Shown here one piece after another: positions 53,586-63,349 of a DNA stretch of 64,000 nt. The notes under the pieces were generated by a model. The model worked only from the letters and a program-made list of their open reading frames with translations. It ran no database searches and had not been told where the DNA came from. Location of the stretch: positions 620,001 to 684,000 of the forward strand of contig VRMN01000002.1 of the NCBI GenBank assembly GCA_008690995.1, given 5' to 3'. This DNA is from Porphyridium purpureum. Its lineage: Eukaryota; Rhodophyta; Bangiophyceae; Porphyridiales; Porphyridiaceae. Position 1 is the first letter of the stretch. Every line of letters starts with the position of its first letter. A program made the position numbers and the translations under genes.

Positions 53586-56189
53586 CTACTTCTTCTTTTG
53601 AGGGACCTTAGAGGTTGCTTTCTTACTGCTGCTGCTTGATGAGGACTTGGACGCGTCCTTTTTCGGTGGTGAAGCCGATTTGCTCGGCGCTCTGGCACTC
53701 GGAACCGCTTTGGCTGGGGCCACGGCAGGTTTTTGGGACGGAACAACCGCTGCGACCTTCTTAGGCGGGATGTAGGCCTCCTTGGTGACATTATCCGAGT
53801 CCACGAGTCCAATCACCGCGTATGGCTGGTGGCGTGCTTTGACCTCCGCGCGAACTGAGCATGTCTCAAGCACGCGTGAAAAGTCGCACAGGCGGCCTGT
53901 ACCCGTCCAGAACCAGTGGCCGTATTTTTGCGCACGCTCAATTTTGTTCTGCACACCCACGATCCAGTTATTCTGAATTGAAATGGGCTGCTTCGACACC
54001 ACACTCGTGTACTTGCCCGGCGTGTACCACATACCATCCACAAACAAGTCGCGGTCTAGCTGAATGAGCTTGAGTGCGAAAATAAAGCGCGCGGCAGAGA
54101 ATGCCATCAGGTGACTGAGCAGATTCTGATCCTGCTCAATGCCACCTACAAAAGTGTCCGGTTCCACGTTGGCACAGCAATTGTTGTATGAAATCTGGAA
54201 GCGGTGAGTGATCTCGTCCCACAGGGCGCGCGTGCGCATGTTGGGCCGAAGAACTAAAAAATTGCCTTGCAGCTCGCCACTGCCAGACTTACTATAACCC
54301 CGGGTCACGAGCATATCCCAGCCGCCAGCAGGAATGCGCTGGCTCATGTATAGCCACGGATCGCGAAGCCATACCTGATCCAGATCGAAAAGAAAGACCT
54401 GGATGTCGCGTTTGAGTAGCTCATTTACAAGCTGTGTCCGGCTAAGCATAAATGACCAGTAGCCTGCCATCTTGTACTCGTTCCCTCGACCCTCAGCACC
54501 TGATAGGTTTGGGAAGAACAAAACCCGTGTCCTCGGGATATCATGAAGCATATCGCGCGCGCGTGCATCATTTGTGACAAACAGGATGGGACCGGGAGGC
54601 CAGTAGTCAGCTACCTTGACATTGCACATGAAGCTGTACGCGAACGGAAGAAAAGCCTCGTTGATGACCGTCAGCGAAATCGAGTCATCGTGTTCGCGTG
54701 CCATTTGGATGAGCGCGTCTAACTCGCTTGCATGCATTTTGTAAAATTCACTCGCTGTGTCTTGTACGGTGCCGTCCCAGTCCAGAAACTGGGCATTTTT
54801 TTCCAAACTGTCTTGGTGCGAAGTGTTGTTCTCAGGATCCAAAAGGAAGACAAAAAGTCGAAAGTCAGACATGAAGCGTGACATCCACGTGACAAATTCG
54901 GTGGTTAGTGGTCGTATTTCTCTACCTTTGCACTTTCCTCGAGAGTTCCATACCTTCGACAAAAGTGTTCGGTTCGGGAGGCCCGCAACCCACTTGTCAT
55001 CAGCGTAAAGCGGGTCCAAACCTGCACGCTGAATGCAGTACTCCTCATTCCGCCTGCGACGGGTCAGGTACTCGCCGGGAAGATGAGGCAAGTGGGGATC
55101 AAAGTCCTCAAAGCGTTGATTGTTCGAAGTTTCTGCGTGGTAGCGAACCATGTCCAACATCTTGTCCGCGGAAAAAAGCGCCGGCCCTGTATCAAAACAA
55201 CGAGCAAGCCGAGGCCCGCTGACACCGCCATGCGCAGCGCACGAGTGAACTCGTACTGCGAGGATGTCCGGTTTGGACAGTACATAATGTGAAATCCGTA
55301 CCAGCTTGTCCAGTTTGCCAGCGATAGCCGGGAAGTCTGTGTCAGCATCTGCAAAGACCAATAAAAAGTGTGCGTGGGATCGCGTTGCTCCTTTGATTAG
55401 CTCAAAAAATTCTGTCAGAGACTTCTTCCCGGGTCGTTTCAGCTCTGTCAGCGTAAATGTGCCAACTGTCCAGCTCTGAGCAAGTTTAGATGTCAATTTC
55501 TTGAGTTGTGCACGTGTCATTTGCCCTGGATCATAGTAAAGCAAAAAATCTACTTCATGCATGGACTCATGCTCTTGCACATGATCGCTTTCCTCGCTCT
55601 CGCCGTTCTGCTTCTCTGTCGAACGACGTCCAGCCAATTTTTCATTCAGAATGCGGTTCGTTTCTTTCAGCTGCTCACACAGCTGATCGAACGACAGTGT
55701 CACCGCTGGAGCCGAGCCTTTTCTGTCGGTCAGATTTTGACTCGATGGCGACATGGCCGCATCACTCCATACGGCAACAATGAGTGCGTGGCCAGTTTGC
55801 CCCGCGCGCTGAGACGAGTGCGATAATGCCTCAATCAGCGAGGCCTGTTCCAGCTCGCCCAGCTCGGAGTCCTTGACGATGAAGCTCTCAGAGGAGATGA
55901 CGAACGAGCCACTGCTGAAAGATATAATCGGAGTCAGATGCAACACGTTTACGAGCTGCATGGCGACGAACAACAAGACCACGGCGACCGCGCCAGTCAC
56001 CTTGATCAGGCGGCGGAACCACGGCTTCTGCACCCATGCTGAGCGGCACTGCGCGACCACCCGCTTGTACGCACTGGCGCCCGCAGGTCGCGCCATCCGC
56101 CTGATACCTCGCGACGGCCGTGCGCGGCCTCGATCCACTTGCAGACCAACCCACACCGCGCTCTCACCCCTGCTGCGCTCCCCGCTCAT
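53586..56189 (-). CDS. GT77-family nucleotide-diphospho-sugar transferase, type II membrane protein
   Basis: 867 aa, ATG 56189. Basic N-terminus, membrane anchor about 65-88 (VTGAVAVVLLFVAMQLVNVL), and a lumenal part of ~780 residues. The GT77 core is C-terminal: LLKRDIQVFLFDLDQVWLRD (DLD as the metal-binding DxD), DMLVTRGYSKSGSGELQGNF, then EQDQNLLSHLM, and IQNNWIVGVQNKIERAQKYG near the end. Plant GT77 enzymes add xylose to rhamnogalacturonan II (RGXT) or arabinose to extensins. The C-terminal ~90 residues are a Lys/Ser/Pro-rich tail, unusual for the family. The N-terminal half (about 90-480) has no domain that I recognise. Third Golgi-type transferase in the window. Confidence 0.85.
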   Translation of the reverse strand: MSGERSRGESAVWVGLQVDRGRARPSRGIRRMARPAGASAYKRVVAQCRSAWVQKPWFRRLIKVTGAVAVVLLFVAMQLVNVLHLTPIISFSSGSFVISSESFIVKDSELGELEQASLIEALSHSSQRAGQTGHALIVAVWSDAAMSPSSQNLTDRKGSAPAVTLSFDQLCEQLKETNRILNEKLAGRRSTEKQNGESEESDHVQEHESMHEVDFLLYYDPGQMTRAQLKKLTSKLAQSWTVGTFTLTELKRPGKKSLTEFFELIKGATRSHAHFLLVFADADTDFPAIAGKLDKLVRISHYVLSKPDILAVRVHSCAAHGGVSGPRLARCFDTGPALFSADKMLDMVRYHAETSNNQRFEDFDPHLPHLPGEYLTRRRRNEEYCIQRAGLDPLYADDKWVAGLPNRTLLSKVWNSRGKCKGREIRPLTTEFVTWMSRFMSDFRLFVFLLDPENNTSHQDSLEKNAQFLDWDGTVQDTASEFYKMHASELDALIQMAREHDDSISLTVINEAFLPFAYSFMCNVKVADYWPPGPILFVTNDARARDMLHDIPRTRVLFFPNLSGAEGRGNEYKMAGYWSFMLSRTQLVNELLKRDIQVFLFDLDQVWLRDPWLYMSQRIPAGGWDMLVTRGYSKSGSGELQGNFLVLRPNMRTRALWDEITHRFQISYNNCCANVEPDTFVGGIEQDQNLLSHLMAFSAARFIFALKLIQLDRDLFVDGMWYTPGKYTSVVSKQPISIQNNWIVGVQNKIERAQKYGHWFWTGTGRLCDFSRVLETCSVRAEVKARHQPYAVIGLVDSDNVTKEAYIPPKKVAAVVPSQKPAVAPAKAVPSARAPSKSASPPKKDASKSSSSSSSKKATSKVPQKKK

Positions 56190-56591
56190 TAATTAATGCA
56201 ACGCGAACATTAGAAAAAAGGAAATCCGCGTCCCCGCGCCCGATCGCGAGAAAGCGCGAAAGTGTCTAGTAAAACAGCCGGATTTCATATGCGAGAAAGC
56301 CTCCCACGGGCCTCTATTGTGAAACGCGGCGTTTTTGGTCAGGCAAGACTGGTGAAAAGAGAAAGGGCGAGAGGGAGAGAGAGAGAGAGAGGGGTGGGAG
56401 AGAAACGGGAGAGAAGAGGGAGCAAGGCTGCTGGCGCCGCGCGGATAGAGGAGCAAGAAGAAAGTGGTGCTGTGTTTGCACGCCGCCGCACAGGAGATTG
56501 GTTTCAGCAGAGCCCTGCGGTTTGTGCGCTTCCCTGGTCTCCGGGCCGCAGAGGTTGCTGCCGGGGGCGGACGACGCGTCGTCCCGCCAGG
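56190..56591. promoter_or_regulatory. Divergent promoter/leader between GT77 and disordered-protein genes
   Basis: 402 bp. A GA microsatellite-like tract (about 56367-56420) lies in the presumed leader of the gene at 56592. The frame upstream of 56592 is open to an ATG at 56289, but its content is simple-sequence. Confidence 0.4.
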
Positions 56592-59500
56592 ATGCAAGAT
56601 CGCTCGCGTCGGCCTGGTTTCGCGGGAAGGACCGGGCCGAACTCAGGGGTCGTTGCGCAGCCTTTCCAGCTGCCGTCGATTCGGAAAGAGATCAGCGCGT
56701 CGAGCAGCGCGGCGTCGGCCGCTGCGGGCTCGAAAGCCGCAGGGTCTAAAGGGCTGGCGAATGGCCCAAACGGCGGGATTGGCGATTCGAAACCAGCAGC
56801 AGATGCCTCGTGGGCCGCGTTGGCAGCGCGCGGCCTTCCGGTGTCTGTTCAGCCTGTCAAAAATGTGTCGCAGTATCCCCCACATGCCGAAAGCACCTGG
56901 AGCGGAAATGACGATGTCGTAGACGAAATCACGGAAAAGGATGTGCGTGAGCCTGAGCTTCATTCGAAGGCTGATTCAGCACTCGATGCTGAAAGCGTCT
57001 CGTCCAAAACAACGAGCAGCCGCGCCGCTACCGAAGCGGTCGCGTTTAAAGCTCCTGAGTTGTTGCCGACTGCGCAGACAGACGCAAAGTTAGGTGGCGC
57101 CGGGACCGTGGACTGGGCAGACATTGGCAATGATGAAGATGACGATGATGAAGAGGACGAGGAAGCAGAACCAGAGACGCAGATTATGCCAGCAGCGGCG
57201 TCAGCGAGCGGGCCTGCGCGCACGTTAATAGCACCGGCGCCCGCACAGAACCCATGGCGCCGCGGGAACGAGCTACCACCGGCGCCTGTTCCCAGTGAAC
57301 ATGTGCCTGCTTTCCAAGGACCAAGCAATGATGTACGCGGACATCTCAGTGGTGGTAGCGGCGTCAAGAACACGCGGGATGTACGAGCCGTGCATCCTTC
57401 CCTAGCCCAAGAAGGACCAGAGGCAGTGCCCGCGATTGTGTCCTCGCAGCACACTGCAGTTCCAGAGAGTGTGTACGACTATGACCATGAAGAATTTGTG
57501 CGGCGAGCGGCTGATGCTGCGAAGCGACGACGACAGGAAGAAGCAGAGAGAGAACGGCTACAGAGAGAAGCTGCTGATAGGAAACTAGCTGAACTGGAAC
57601 GCAATCTGAGTGGGAAAAATGCTTCTACTTCCGATGCGCCTGGGCGGGGTGCCATCTGGTCCCAGCCCTCTCATACTGACGGAGACAGCGCGGACCGAAA
57701 CACCTCATGGGGGGATCCGGAGTCTGTGTCGCGAGGTGAGTCCGTATCCGATAGACTGATCTCGCTTGGAAATATTGAAAATGTTCCGATGGGCAGCAGC
57801 AGCGCTGCGGCCGGCTCACCCTTGCATATAACCGTTTTGAAGAGAAAGGTAGACGCGCGCACAATCGAGAATGCGTCTGCAGAAAACGGCGAGACGGATT
57901 TACCATCGTTTTTGGTTGCCAGGAAGAACAGTTCTGGTCCTGGCCTTCGCAACCCGAATCCCGCAGTTTCGAAACGAGTTGGGAGGGATGGAAGGGCAAA
58001 GTCCGACTCCGTGTCAAGAGTTTCCGCTGCGGAGATGAGTGTCGGTGGAGCAGCATCGTCCACTTCGCGAGGAAGCAGGGACCAAGTGTCTGAATTGCGC
58101 AAGGGAGGTCATGGAAGCGAAAGCGTGCAGCAACGAAGAATCGACAGTGATAGAGCGGGTCGAACCTCTCGCGTTCCGCGAAAGGGGCCCAGCGATCGGA
58201 GCGTGCCTGCGAAGGATCGCCTGTCGTCCTCTGTGACACGAACGGACCCGCAAAGTATGGAAAGAGTGGCGAAAGACATGGAGAGCTCGTCTGAAGGGCC
58301 ATCAGCAATGGAAGCGATTAATCGAATAGCTGGTCTTTCCCTGGATGACAGTGGCAGCCGAAGCCTTCACGCCACGTCAGGCCGTGACCACTCTGATGTA
58401 GATAGCGAGAGCGCGGGTGTCAGCAGGGATATTAGCCGGTCGGCAGCAGCTGCTAGAAAGGCACCGAAACCAAGGACAGGAAACCGCAATGACACTTTGG
58501 ACAAGAACATGAAATTTGGAGCTCATGAGAAGCGCGGTGCGAAGGACGTGCACGAAGACAAGGGCAATCGTGTCGAACCGTATCATGATCGCGTGCCACG
58601 CGATCGTATGAAAGCATCGGCGCCAGGAGTCGGCTTCAAAACAGCTCCTGCGTCTGGTAAGAATCCACGTGCGGAAAGGCTTGAAAATTCAAACAGTGGT
58701 GTGAAGCTCGACGAATGCGAATCGAATCAGCATCACAGTGAAGACCTAGAACCGCAGGATCGCACGCGTCCTGTCCGTGGCGAACGTCGAAAAGACCTGA
58801 GTGCTGACCTAGGTGGTGCGAAGGTTCGCGACATTGGCGGCGCGCAGGGATCGGCAATCGTGAATACGTCCCGTTCGAAGACCAGAAAAGGCAAACCGGT
58901 GGAGGATAATCCGCCAAAGCCGCGGGACGAAGACGGAATGGCATCTGCGGGGCGTGCAAGCGGCGGCGAACGGACGAATGGAATGCCTTCGCGGCAACGC
59001 GGCGTTCCGATGCGAGGAGCAACAAGAGGAAGGGCGCGAGGCTCCTCGCGCAGTGCGCCGCGTGAAGCAAGGGCCGATGGGACGCTTCAAAGAACGAATG
59101 TTGACGTCGGTACGGACTATAACGGCCCCAAAGATGCCACTGCTCCGGTTGCGATCGGAGGTGGGACTTCGTTCCCTGCGGTGTCGACTTCTGACCAGCC
59201 TGACTCCAACTCAATCGTGCCGGATAGGCCGGCTCGCCCAAGTACAAGCGAAAATGCCGTGACGAAAGAGGCGCACCCAGACCGGCGTGAAATTGCGGTA
59301 GATGTGGCTGACGATATAGGCAGCTTTCGAAAACCTGTAGAAGGGTTCAAAAGGGGGAGTAAGAAAGCTCGAGGCATATCAACTCGAGAGAAAGGTCAAG
59401 CTATGACGAGCAAACCGGTCGGAGATCGCTATCGTCCCGTGGATCAGAGTTCGGCGACCACAAGCTCGCCTGTGCGTGCGCGTGGCGCGGATGACCGTTC

Positions 59501-59981
59501 TAAGGATTCTTGTGATGTTTTAAAGCAGGAAAGCTCACATGCAAACGTGGATATAAGTGAGGGTGCTTCGCATACATCGGAGCGACGTGGTGCCGCTGTG
59601 CAAGGAGGGCAAGGTGGCAGTAGAAATACCTCAGGCAGGCGAACGCGTGCTCAAATGAGCGCTGGTGGATGGTCCGCACCGGGAAGGCGACCTGTGCGCG
59701 GAAGCGGAGATAAGGACGAGCCGCGGGAGGCCTCCTCCCCTTCTGACACTGTATCTGGGCCTCCAACTACACAGAAGGACACAAAAGGTCTGCGCCAGGG
59801 CGACGACAAGTCAGACCGGAGACAGCAGCGCCCGCGACCCGCGTACGGCAATGGGAAAGGAAACACTGCGTCGGGAGCGCAGCCGCGTCCCAAGGCTTTC
59901 CGGGATGGGAAAAATCCATCTTCGAGCGCCCCTGAGACGCCGAATCTGCCTAAAAATGGGCCCGGCGAAGGCCAGGGATAA
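56592..59981 (+). CDS. Large intrinsically disordered Arg/Gly/Ser-rich protein, possibly PRRC2/MOS1-like
   Basis: 1129 aa from ATG 56592 (MQDRSRRPGFAGRTGPNSGV); ATG 56289 would add 101 residues. Almost no hydrophobic core: Ser, Arg, Gly, Asp and Lys dominate. Recognisable bits are an acidic run (DNEDDDDEEDEEAE-like, near residue 180), a charged helix (about 305-345, RAADAAKRRRQEEAERERLQ) and RG-rich segments (MRGATRGRARGSSRS, about 915). The N-terminal QPFQLPSIRKE plus the charged helix loosely recall PRRC2/BAT2 and plant MOS1, disordered mRNA-associated proteins. That is a weak match. Codon use and length of frame argue for a real gene. Predicted RNA-granule or mRNP role is inference. Confidence 0.6.
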   Translation: MQDRSRRPGFAGRTGPNSGVVAQPFQLPSIRKEISASSSAASAAAGSKAAGSKGLANGPNGGIGDSKPAADASWAALAARGLPVSVQPVKNVSQYPPHAESTWSGNDDVVDEITEKDVREPELHSKADSALDAESVSSKTTSSRAATEAVAFKAPELLPTAQTDAKLGGAGTVDWADIGNDEDDDDEEDEEAEPETQIMPAAASASGPARTLIAPAPAQNPWRRGNELPPAPVPSEHVPAFQGPSNDVRGHLSGGSGVKNTRDVRAVHPSLAQEGPEAVPAIVSSQHTAVPESVYDYDHEEFVRRAADAAKRRRQEEAERERLQREAADRKLAELERNLSGKNASTSDAPGRGAIWSQPSHTDGDSADRNTSWGDPESVSRGESVSDRLISLGNIENVPMGSSSAAAGSPLHITVLKRKVDARTIENASAENGETDLPSFLVARKNSSGPGLRNPNPAVSKRVGRDGRAKSDSVSRVSAAEMSVGGAASSTSRGSRDQVSELRKGGHGSESVQQRRIDSDRAGRTSRVPRKGPSDRSVPAKDRLSSSVTRTDPQSMERVAKDMESSSEGPSAMEAINRIAGLSLDDSGSRSLHATSGRDHSDVDSESAGVSRDISRSAAAARKAPKPRTGNRNDTLDKNMKFGAHEKRGAKDVHEDKGNRVEPYHDRVPRDRMKASAPGVGFKTAPASGKNPRAERLENSNSGVKLDECESNQHHSEDLEPQDRTRPVRGERRKDLSADLGGAKVRDIGGAQGSAIVNTSRSKTRKGKPVEDNPPKPRDEDGMASAGRASGGERTNGMPSRQRGVPMRGATRGRARGSSRSAPREARADGTLQRTNVDVGTDYNGPKDATAPVAIGGGTSFPAVSTSDQPDSNSIVPDRPARPSTSENAVTKEAHPDRREIAVDVADDIGSFRKPVEGFKRGSKKARGISTREKGQAMTSKPVGDRYRPVDQSSATTSSPVRARGADDRSKDSCDVLKQESSHANVDISEGASHTSERRGAAVQGGQGGSRNTSGRRTRAQMSAGGWSAPGRRPVRGSGDKDEPREASSPSDTVSGPPTTQKDTKGLRQGDDKSDRRQQRPRPAYGNGKGNTASGAQPRPKAFRDGKNPSSSAPETPNLPKNGPGEGQG

Positions 59982-60233
59982 GAGCGAGGATGGCGTTGGA
60001 AGCCACTCTCAGGGCAACCCGAGATCGGGCGTTGGACTTTTACTGTCAGAAGTGTTGTCTCTACGTTGGGTTTGTTACGATGTGCAGGAAGAACCCCTGA
60101 TGTGAGCGGAAACATGTGCAAGAAGTGCGACCTCATACGCGTGGGTTACTGTACAATAGTTATTGCTTTATTCAAGACGCACTCATTAAAGCGTGAGTCG
60201 CTGGCATGCGCAAAGCATGCGGCTTGAAAGGCA
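59982..60233. other. Intergenic between convergent genes
   Basis: 252 bp separating two stops, with AT-rich 3' UTR-like sequence (TTATTGCTTTATTC near 60159). Confidence 0.35.
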
Positions 60234-61769
60234 TTAGAAAGGAAGCCCGTCAAAGAGTGAATACGTTGGAATCGGCTCTGTCTGAGGGGGCGCGTAAGTA
60301 TACTCGTAGTAGACAGCGAATCCACCAGCATTCGGAGGCGGGCCAACATGGGCGGCATACGGATTTGACGCGACCGGTACTTGATGATGAAGACCGGGTT
60401 CAACGGCTGGCCAACCGGAGGAGCTGGCCAACCGACTCACGTTCAGAGGAGCCGGACGCGATGCGCTCAGTGCGCTCTGCTGAACCCTGTGTGCGTGGAA
60501 TTGTTGTTCCTGTCCGTGTGGCAGAGCGTACACTTGCGGATACGGATACAATCCCGGCGCAGGTACATGTTGAGGCGCATGCATATGTCCTTGAGCAGTA
60601 ATCTTCCCGTCGTTCACAACTTTCTTTGGCTTCTTTGAGTTGAGGGTTCCGTTCCGCCGCCTATCATTCGTTCTCTCGTACGTTTTGCACTGGGCACGCG
60701 GTGGACAAAGGCCCAGACAGTGTGGACAAGCCCATGATGTGCGCTGCGCCAGTGCGGCTTCAAAGTCCCAGTCGTTGTCTTCGAAACACAGCTCGCACAC
60801 AACTTTTCGACACGAGCCTTGACTGATATTGCAGCACACAATGTGCTTCACGACGCCCTGTTTCCGCTGGCAAATGTGGCAAAACCGGCTTGGTTCTCGG
60901 TCACTGGCATTTCGCTTTGCGTGGCTACCCGTGGACAGCTCCGAAGGTCGCCCGTCTGCTGCGTTTCTGCTGGAACCGTGTTTGGTCTTCGAACTTGCAT
61001 TTTCACAAAATGACTTGGTCGATGCTGCTGACGAAAGCGCGTGGCCTCGAGTTCCGTTCAAGGCATTTGTATTCGAATGTGATTTCTCCATCGCCTCCGG
61101 TGCAGCTTCCTGCGACTGCCTGTTTTCTGTTTTGGCTCCTTGCGCCGCAAGATTGGAAGACGCAAGGGCTAGATTCGCGGGCGACATCATGGATTCATCG
61201 ATTCGCTGGAACAAATCTTTTTGCTCCGTTCCTTCTGGGCGTTCAACAGCCGCTGAGTGCGTTTGCGGCTCTGCTTCCCTGGTCTCTTTCTCTGCATGAC
61301 TTGTGACATCCGTCGCAGACGCACTTCGAGTCATAGACGCCGGCCGTTCTGGAAACTGATCACGCTCCAACACCTGCTCGGCCCTTGTGTCCGCAGCCAG
61401 AGGCACATGCGACGTCGACTCTGCCACGCGCTGTCCATGGCGAACATATGTTTTGACTCTTTTTCTGGACTCCATGGATGACTGGGAGGCTTCATCACTT
61501 TGCCGACCAGACATTTCCGACACCCCCGCCGCTTTCTGCCGTTCCGACGGCGCCCACTTTGAGCCTGCTCCGACGTGACGCGCATCAGCCGCAGTCGTTG
61601 CCGGTGCCGCTTTGCCATCGCGCGCCTGCTCCATTTTCCGCTTGTGGGCCGTGCGCTCTCCCACCGCCTCACAGTCCGGCGCGTCGGCCGGCGCCGGCGG
61701 CGGGTCCTGCTCTACAGCCGCGGCCGGCGGTTCCCGCAGAGGCCCCTTCATTTCAAGCGCGCCTTCCAT
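60234..61769 (-). CDS. zf-4CXXC_R1 (CDCA7-like) zinc finger nuclear protein
   Basis: 511 aa, ATG 61769 (MEGALEMKGPLREP). The first ~285 residues are disordered and Ser/Lys/Glu-rich. The zinc domain (about 293-365) reads SRFCHICQRKQGVVKHIVCC, then CRKVVCELCFEDNDW and SWACPHCLGLCPPRAQC, the four-CXXC layout of the CDCA7/R1 family. CDCA7 recruits the remodeller HELLS and reads hemimethylated CpG. Its full signature ends CNCSxCR, which is CPPRAQC here, so this is a relative rather than a strict CDCA7. The C-terminal ~130 residues are rich in Pro, Tyr and Gln. Probable chromatin or DNA-methylation-linked role. Confidence 0.75.
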   Translation of the reverse strand: MEGALEMKGPLREPPAAAVEQDPPPAPADAPDCEAVGERTAHKRKMEQARDGKAAPATTAADARHVGAGSKWAPSERQKAAGVSEMSGRQSDEASQSSMESRKRVKTYVRHGQRVAESTSHVPLAADTRAEQVLERDQFPERPASMTRSASATDVTSHAEKETREAEPQTHSAAVERPEGTEQKDLFQRIDESMMSPANLALASSNLAAQGAKTENRQSQEAAPEAMEKSHSNTNALNGTRGHALSSAASTKSFCENASSKTKHGSSRNAADGRPSELSTGSHAKRNASDREPSRFCHICQRKQGVVKHIVCCNISQGSCRKVVCELCFEDNDWDFEAALAQRTSWACPHCLGLCPPRAQCKTYERTNDRRRNGTLNSKKPKKVVNDGKITAQGHMHAPQHVPAPGLYPYPQVYALPHGQEQQFHAHRVQQSALSASRPAPLNVSRLASSSGWPAVEPGLHHQVPVASNPYAAHVGPPPNAGGFAVYYEYTYAPPQTEPIPTYSLFDGLPF

Positions 61770-61966
61770 TTTCAATGGACGCGGTCCGCGCCCTCACTCT
61801 CTTCAGACCCTTTTGCCCTCGCCAGATGTGCGCGCACGAGCGGAAGCGCTGAAAAAAGATCGTCTACTCAAACACCCCCATTCTCATAGACAAACGTCTT
61901 CCGTCAAACAGAGCGTGCGAGCCAAAAAAGTAAACACGAAAACAAGGAGGTACAGCTGATGGGTGC

Positions 61967-62863
61967 TCAGTACTGTGCTGGTCTGCGCTTGCGTTTTTGC
62001 AACACGGCTGGCGAGATGTGGAACAGGTCGGACATCTCGTCGCTGGACACCGCGAGCACTCTCTTGCGCTGTGTGGGCGGCGACGCGAACGCGCAGATGC
62101 TGTCGGGTTCCTGTGAGGCTGAGCGCTGCGCGGGCGGCTGCTTGGCAGCAAGGTCGCGCGCGTCGTCGTCTTGCACCGCACCTTCGCTTTCGCAACGTGC
62201 CGCCTCCGCCGCAATGGAGGCCAGAAAGTTGCGATGAGAGAGCGGCGCAAGCTCCGCCAGCCTTGAGCGCGACAGATCTCGCTGATTGAGGAAAGCGGGA
62301 CTCATTCGGACGGCAATCAGCGAGTTTATGTCTGGGTGAGAGCCCAGAAGCTCTGTCAGATTGCCCTTCGGGCGCGGGCCAGACGTGCGGAAGCCAAACG
62401 AGAATGTCTGACCAAGAAAGAAAGACCTCCACACGCGGCCGCTATGCCGTGAGTTCGCATACTCCACCGCCTGATCGAGCCTCGTTGACAGCAGTGGGAA
62501 CCGAGACGTCAAAGCGAGCCGCGATTCTCTCAGAAGCACCAGAACAGCGTCGGTGAAGGCCGTTACTTTCGCGGTGTTCAAATCCTCATCCACGATGTCC
62601 ATCTGCACGCGCAAGCTCCACTCGAACTGCTGGAAGCCGCAGTACACACACCGCTGCACAGGGAGGATCGGCGGCGGCTGTGACGCAGCCGCAGAACCGT
62701 CCTGCGGCTGCACTACGACGCATCCGTTCTTGCGCGACAGCTTGGCGGCGTCGCGCTGCAGGACGTGCTTCCTTGCGCATTGCCGGCAGGACAAGTACCA
62801 GCACGGCGCGGCGCCGTCGCCACACGCCATCTCATGCACCGAGCACACCAGCTCTGAAATCAT
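61967..62863 (-). CDS. Small RPA70 C-terminal-domain-like OB-fold zinc protein
   Basis: 298 aa, ATG 62863 (MISELVCSVHEMACGDGAAP). Residues 1-110 resemble DNA-binding domain C of replication protein A large subunit: CWYLSCRQCARKHV, then a linker and CVYCGFQQFEWSLRVQMDIV make the zinc ribbon inserted in the OB fold, and TAKVTAFTDAVLVLLRESRL the closing strand and helix (family: ATFFDEAAEQLLG-like). The N-terminal OB domains of RPA70 are absent, so this is a single-domain protein of the RPA/MEIOB/TEB type. The C-terminal ~120 residues are charged and end in KRKRR, a possible nuclear signal. May bind single-stranded DNA in repair, meiosis or telomere work (inference). Confidence 0.6.
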   Translation of the reverse strand: MISELVCSVHEMACGDGAAPCWYLSCRQCARKHVLQRDAAKLSRKNGCVVVQPQDGSAAASQPPPILPVQRCVYCGFQQFEWSLRVQMDIVDEDLNTAKVTAFTDAVLVLLRESRLALTSRFPLLSTRLDQAVEYANSRHSGRVWRSFFLGQTFSFGFRTSGPRPKGNLTELLGSHPDINSLIAVRMSPAFLNQRDLSRSRLAELAPLSHRNFLASIAAEAARCESEGAVQDDDARDLAAKQPPAQRSASQEPDSICAFASPPTQRKRVLAVSSDEMSDLFHISPAVLQKRKRRPAQY

Positions 62864-63349
62864 CACGTTTGTGCGTTGTGCCGAGCGTTCCGTGCACGCA
62901 CCCACCCACCCCCTTCCCTCCTCCGCGCGTCGTCCCCTGCAACCACCGCATCAATGTACCCGCTCAAATTCAAACCGCGGTGCTGCGTTGAGGCGTTTTT
63001 AATTTTCGTTGTTCAAATTCGTGCTGGGTGATAATAAGGTACACGAAGTACAGTTGTGTCAGCAAGATGGTGATGATTTCCCAGAGGTGTTTGCATACAG
63101 ACGCCGCGCGCTTATTTTTAGAACCACTTCATGCGCTTGTTGCGACGCATGGCGTGATCAACTCGAAAGGCGCGGTGGATCTGCTGCTGCTGCTGCTGCT
63201 GCTGCTGCGTGCGTGCCTGTCTGCGTGCGTGTGTGATTCCGCGCGGCGCTCTGCCGAATAAGGTGCACAGCTGGGAGAAAGTCCTCGCGCACATTGGCGC
63301 GTTAGCGACGCCGGGGCCAAGCAAGCCCAAGTGTCCCGGAACAAGCATC
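62864..63349. other. Divergent intergenic with CTG repeat
   Basis: 486 bp. GTACAG lies at 63048-63053. A (CTG)9 run spans 63181-63207. From about 63150 the frame of the right-edge gene is open without an ATG and reads plausible residues (NKVHSWEKVLAHIGALATPG just before 63350), so a spliced or upstream start is possible. Confidence 0.4.
63181..63207 (+). repeat. CTG trinucleotide repeat, nine units
   Basis: Uninterrupted CTG repeat in the leader of the right-edge gene, followed by GTGCGTG-type repeats. In the open frame that continues into that gene it would read as polycysteine (TGC), which is unlikely to be coding. Confidence 0.85.
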
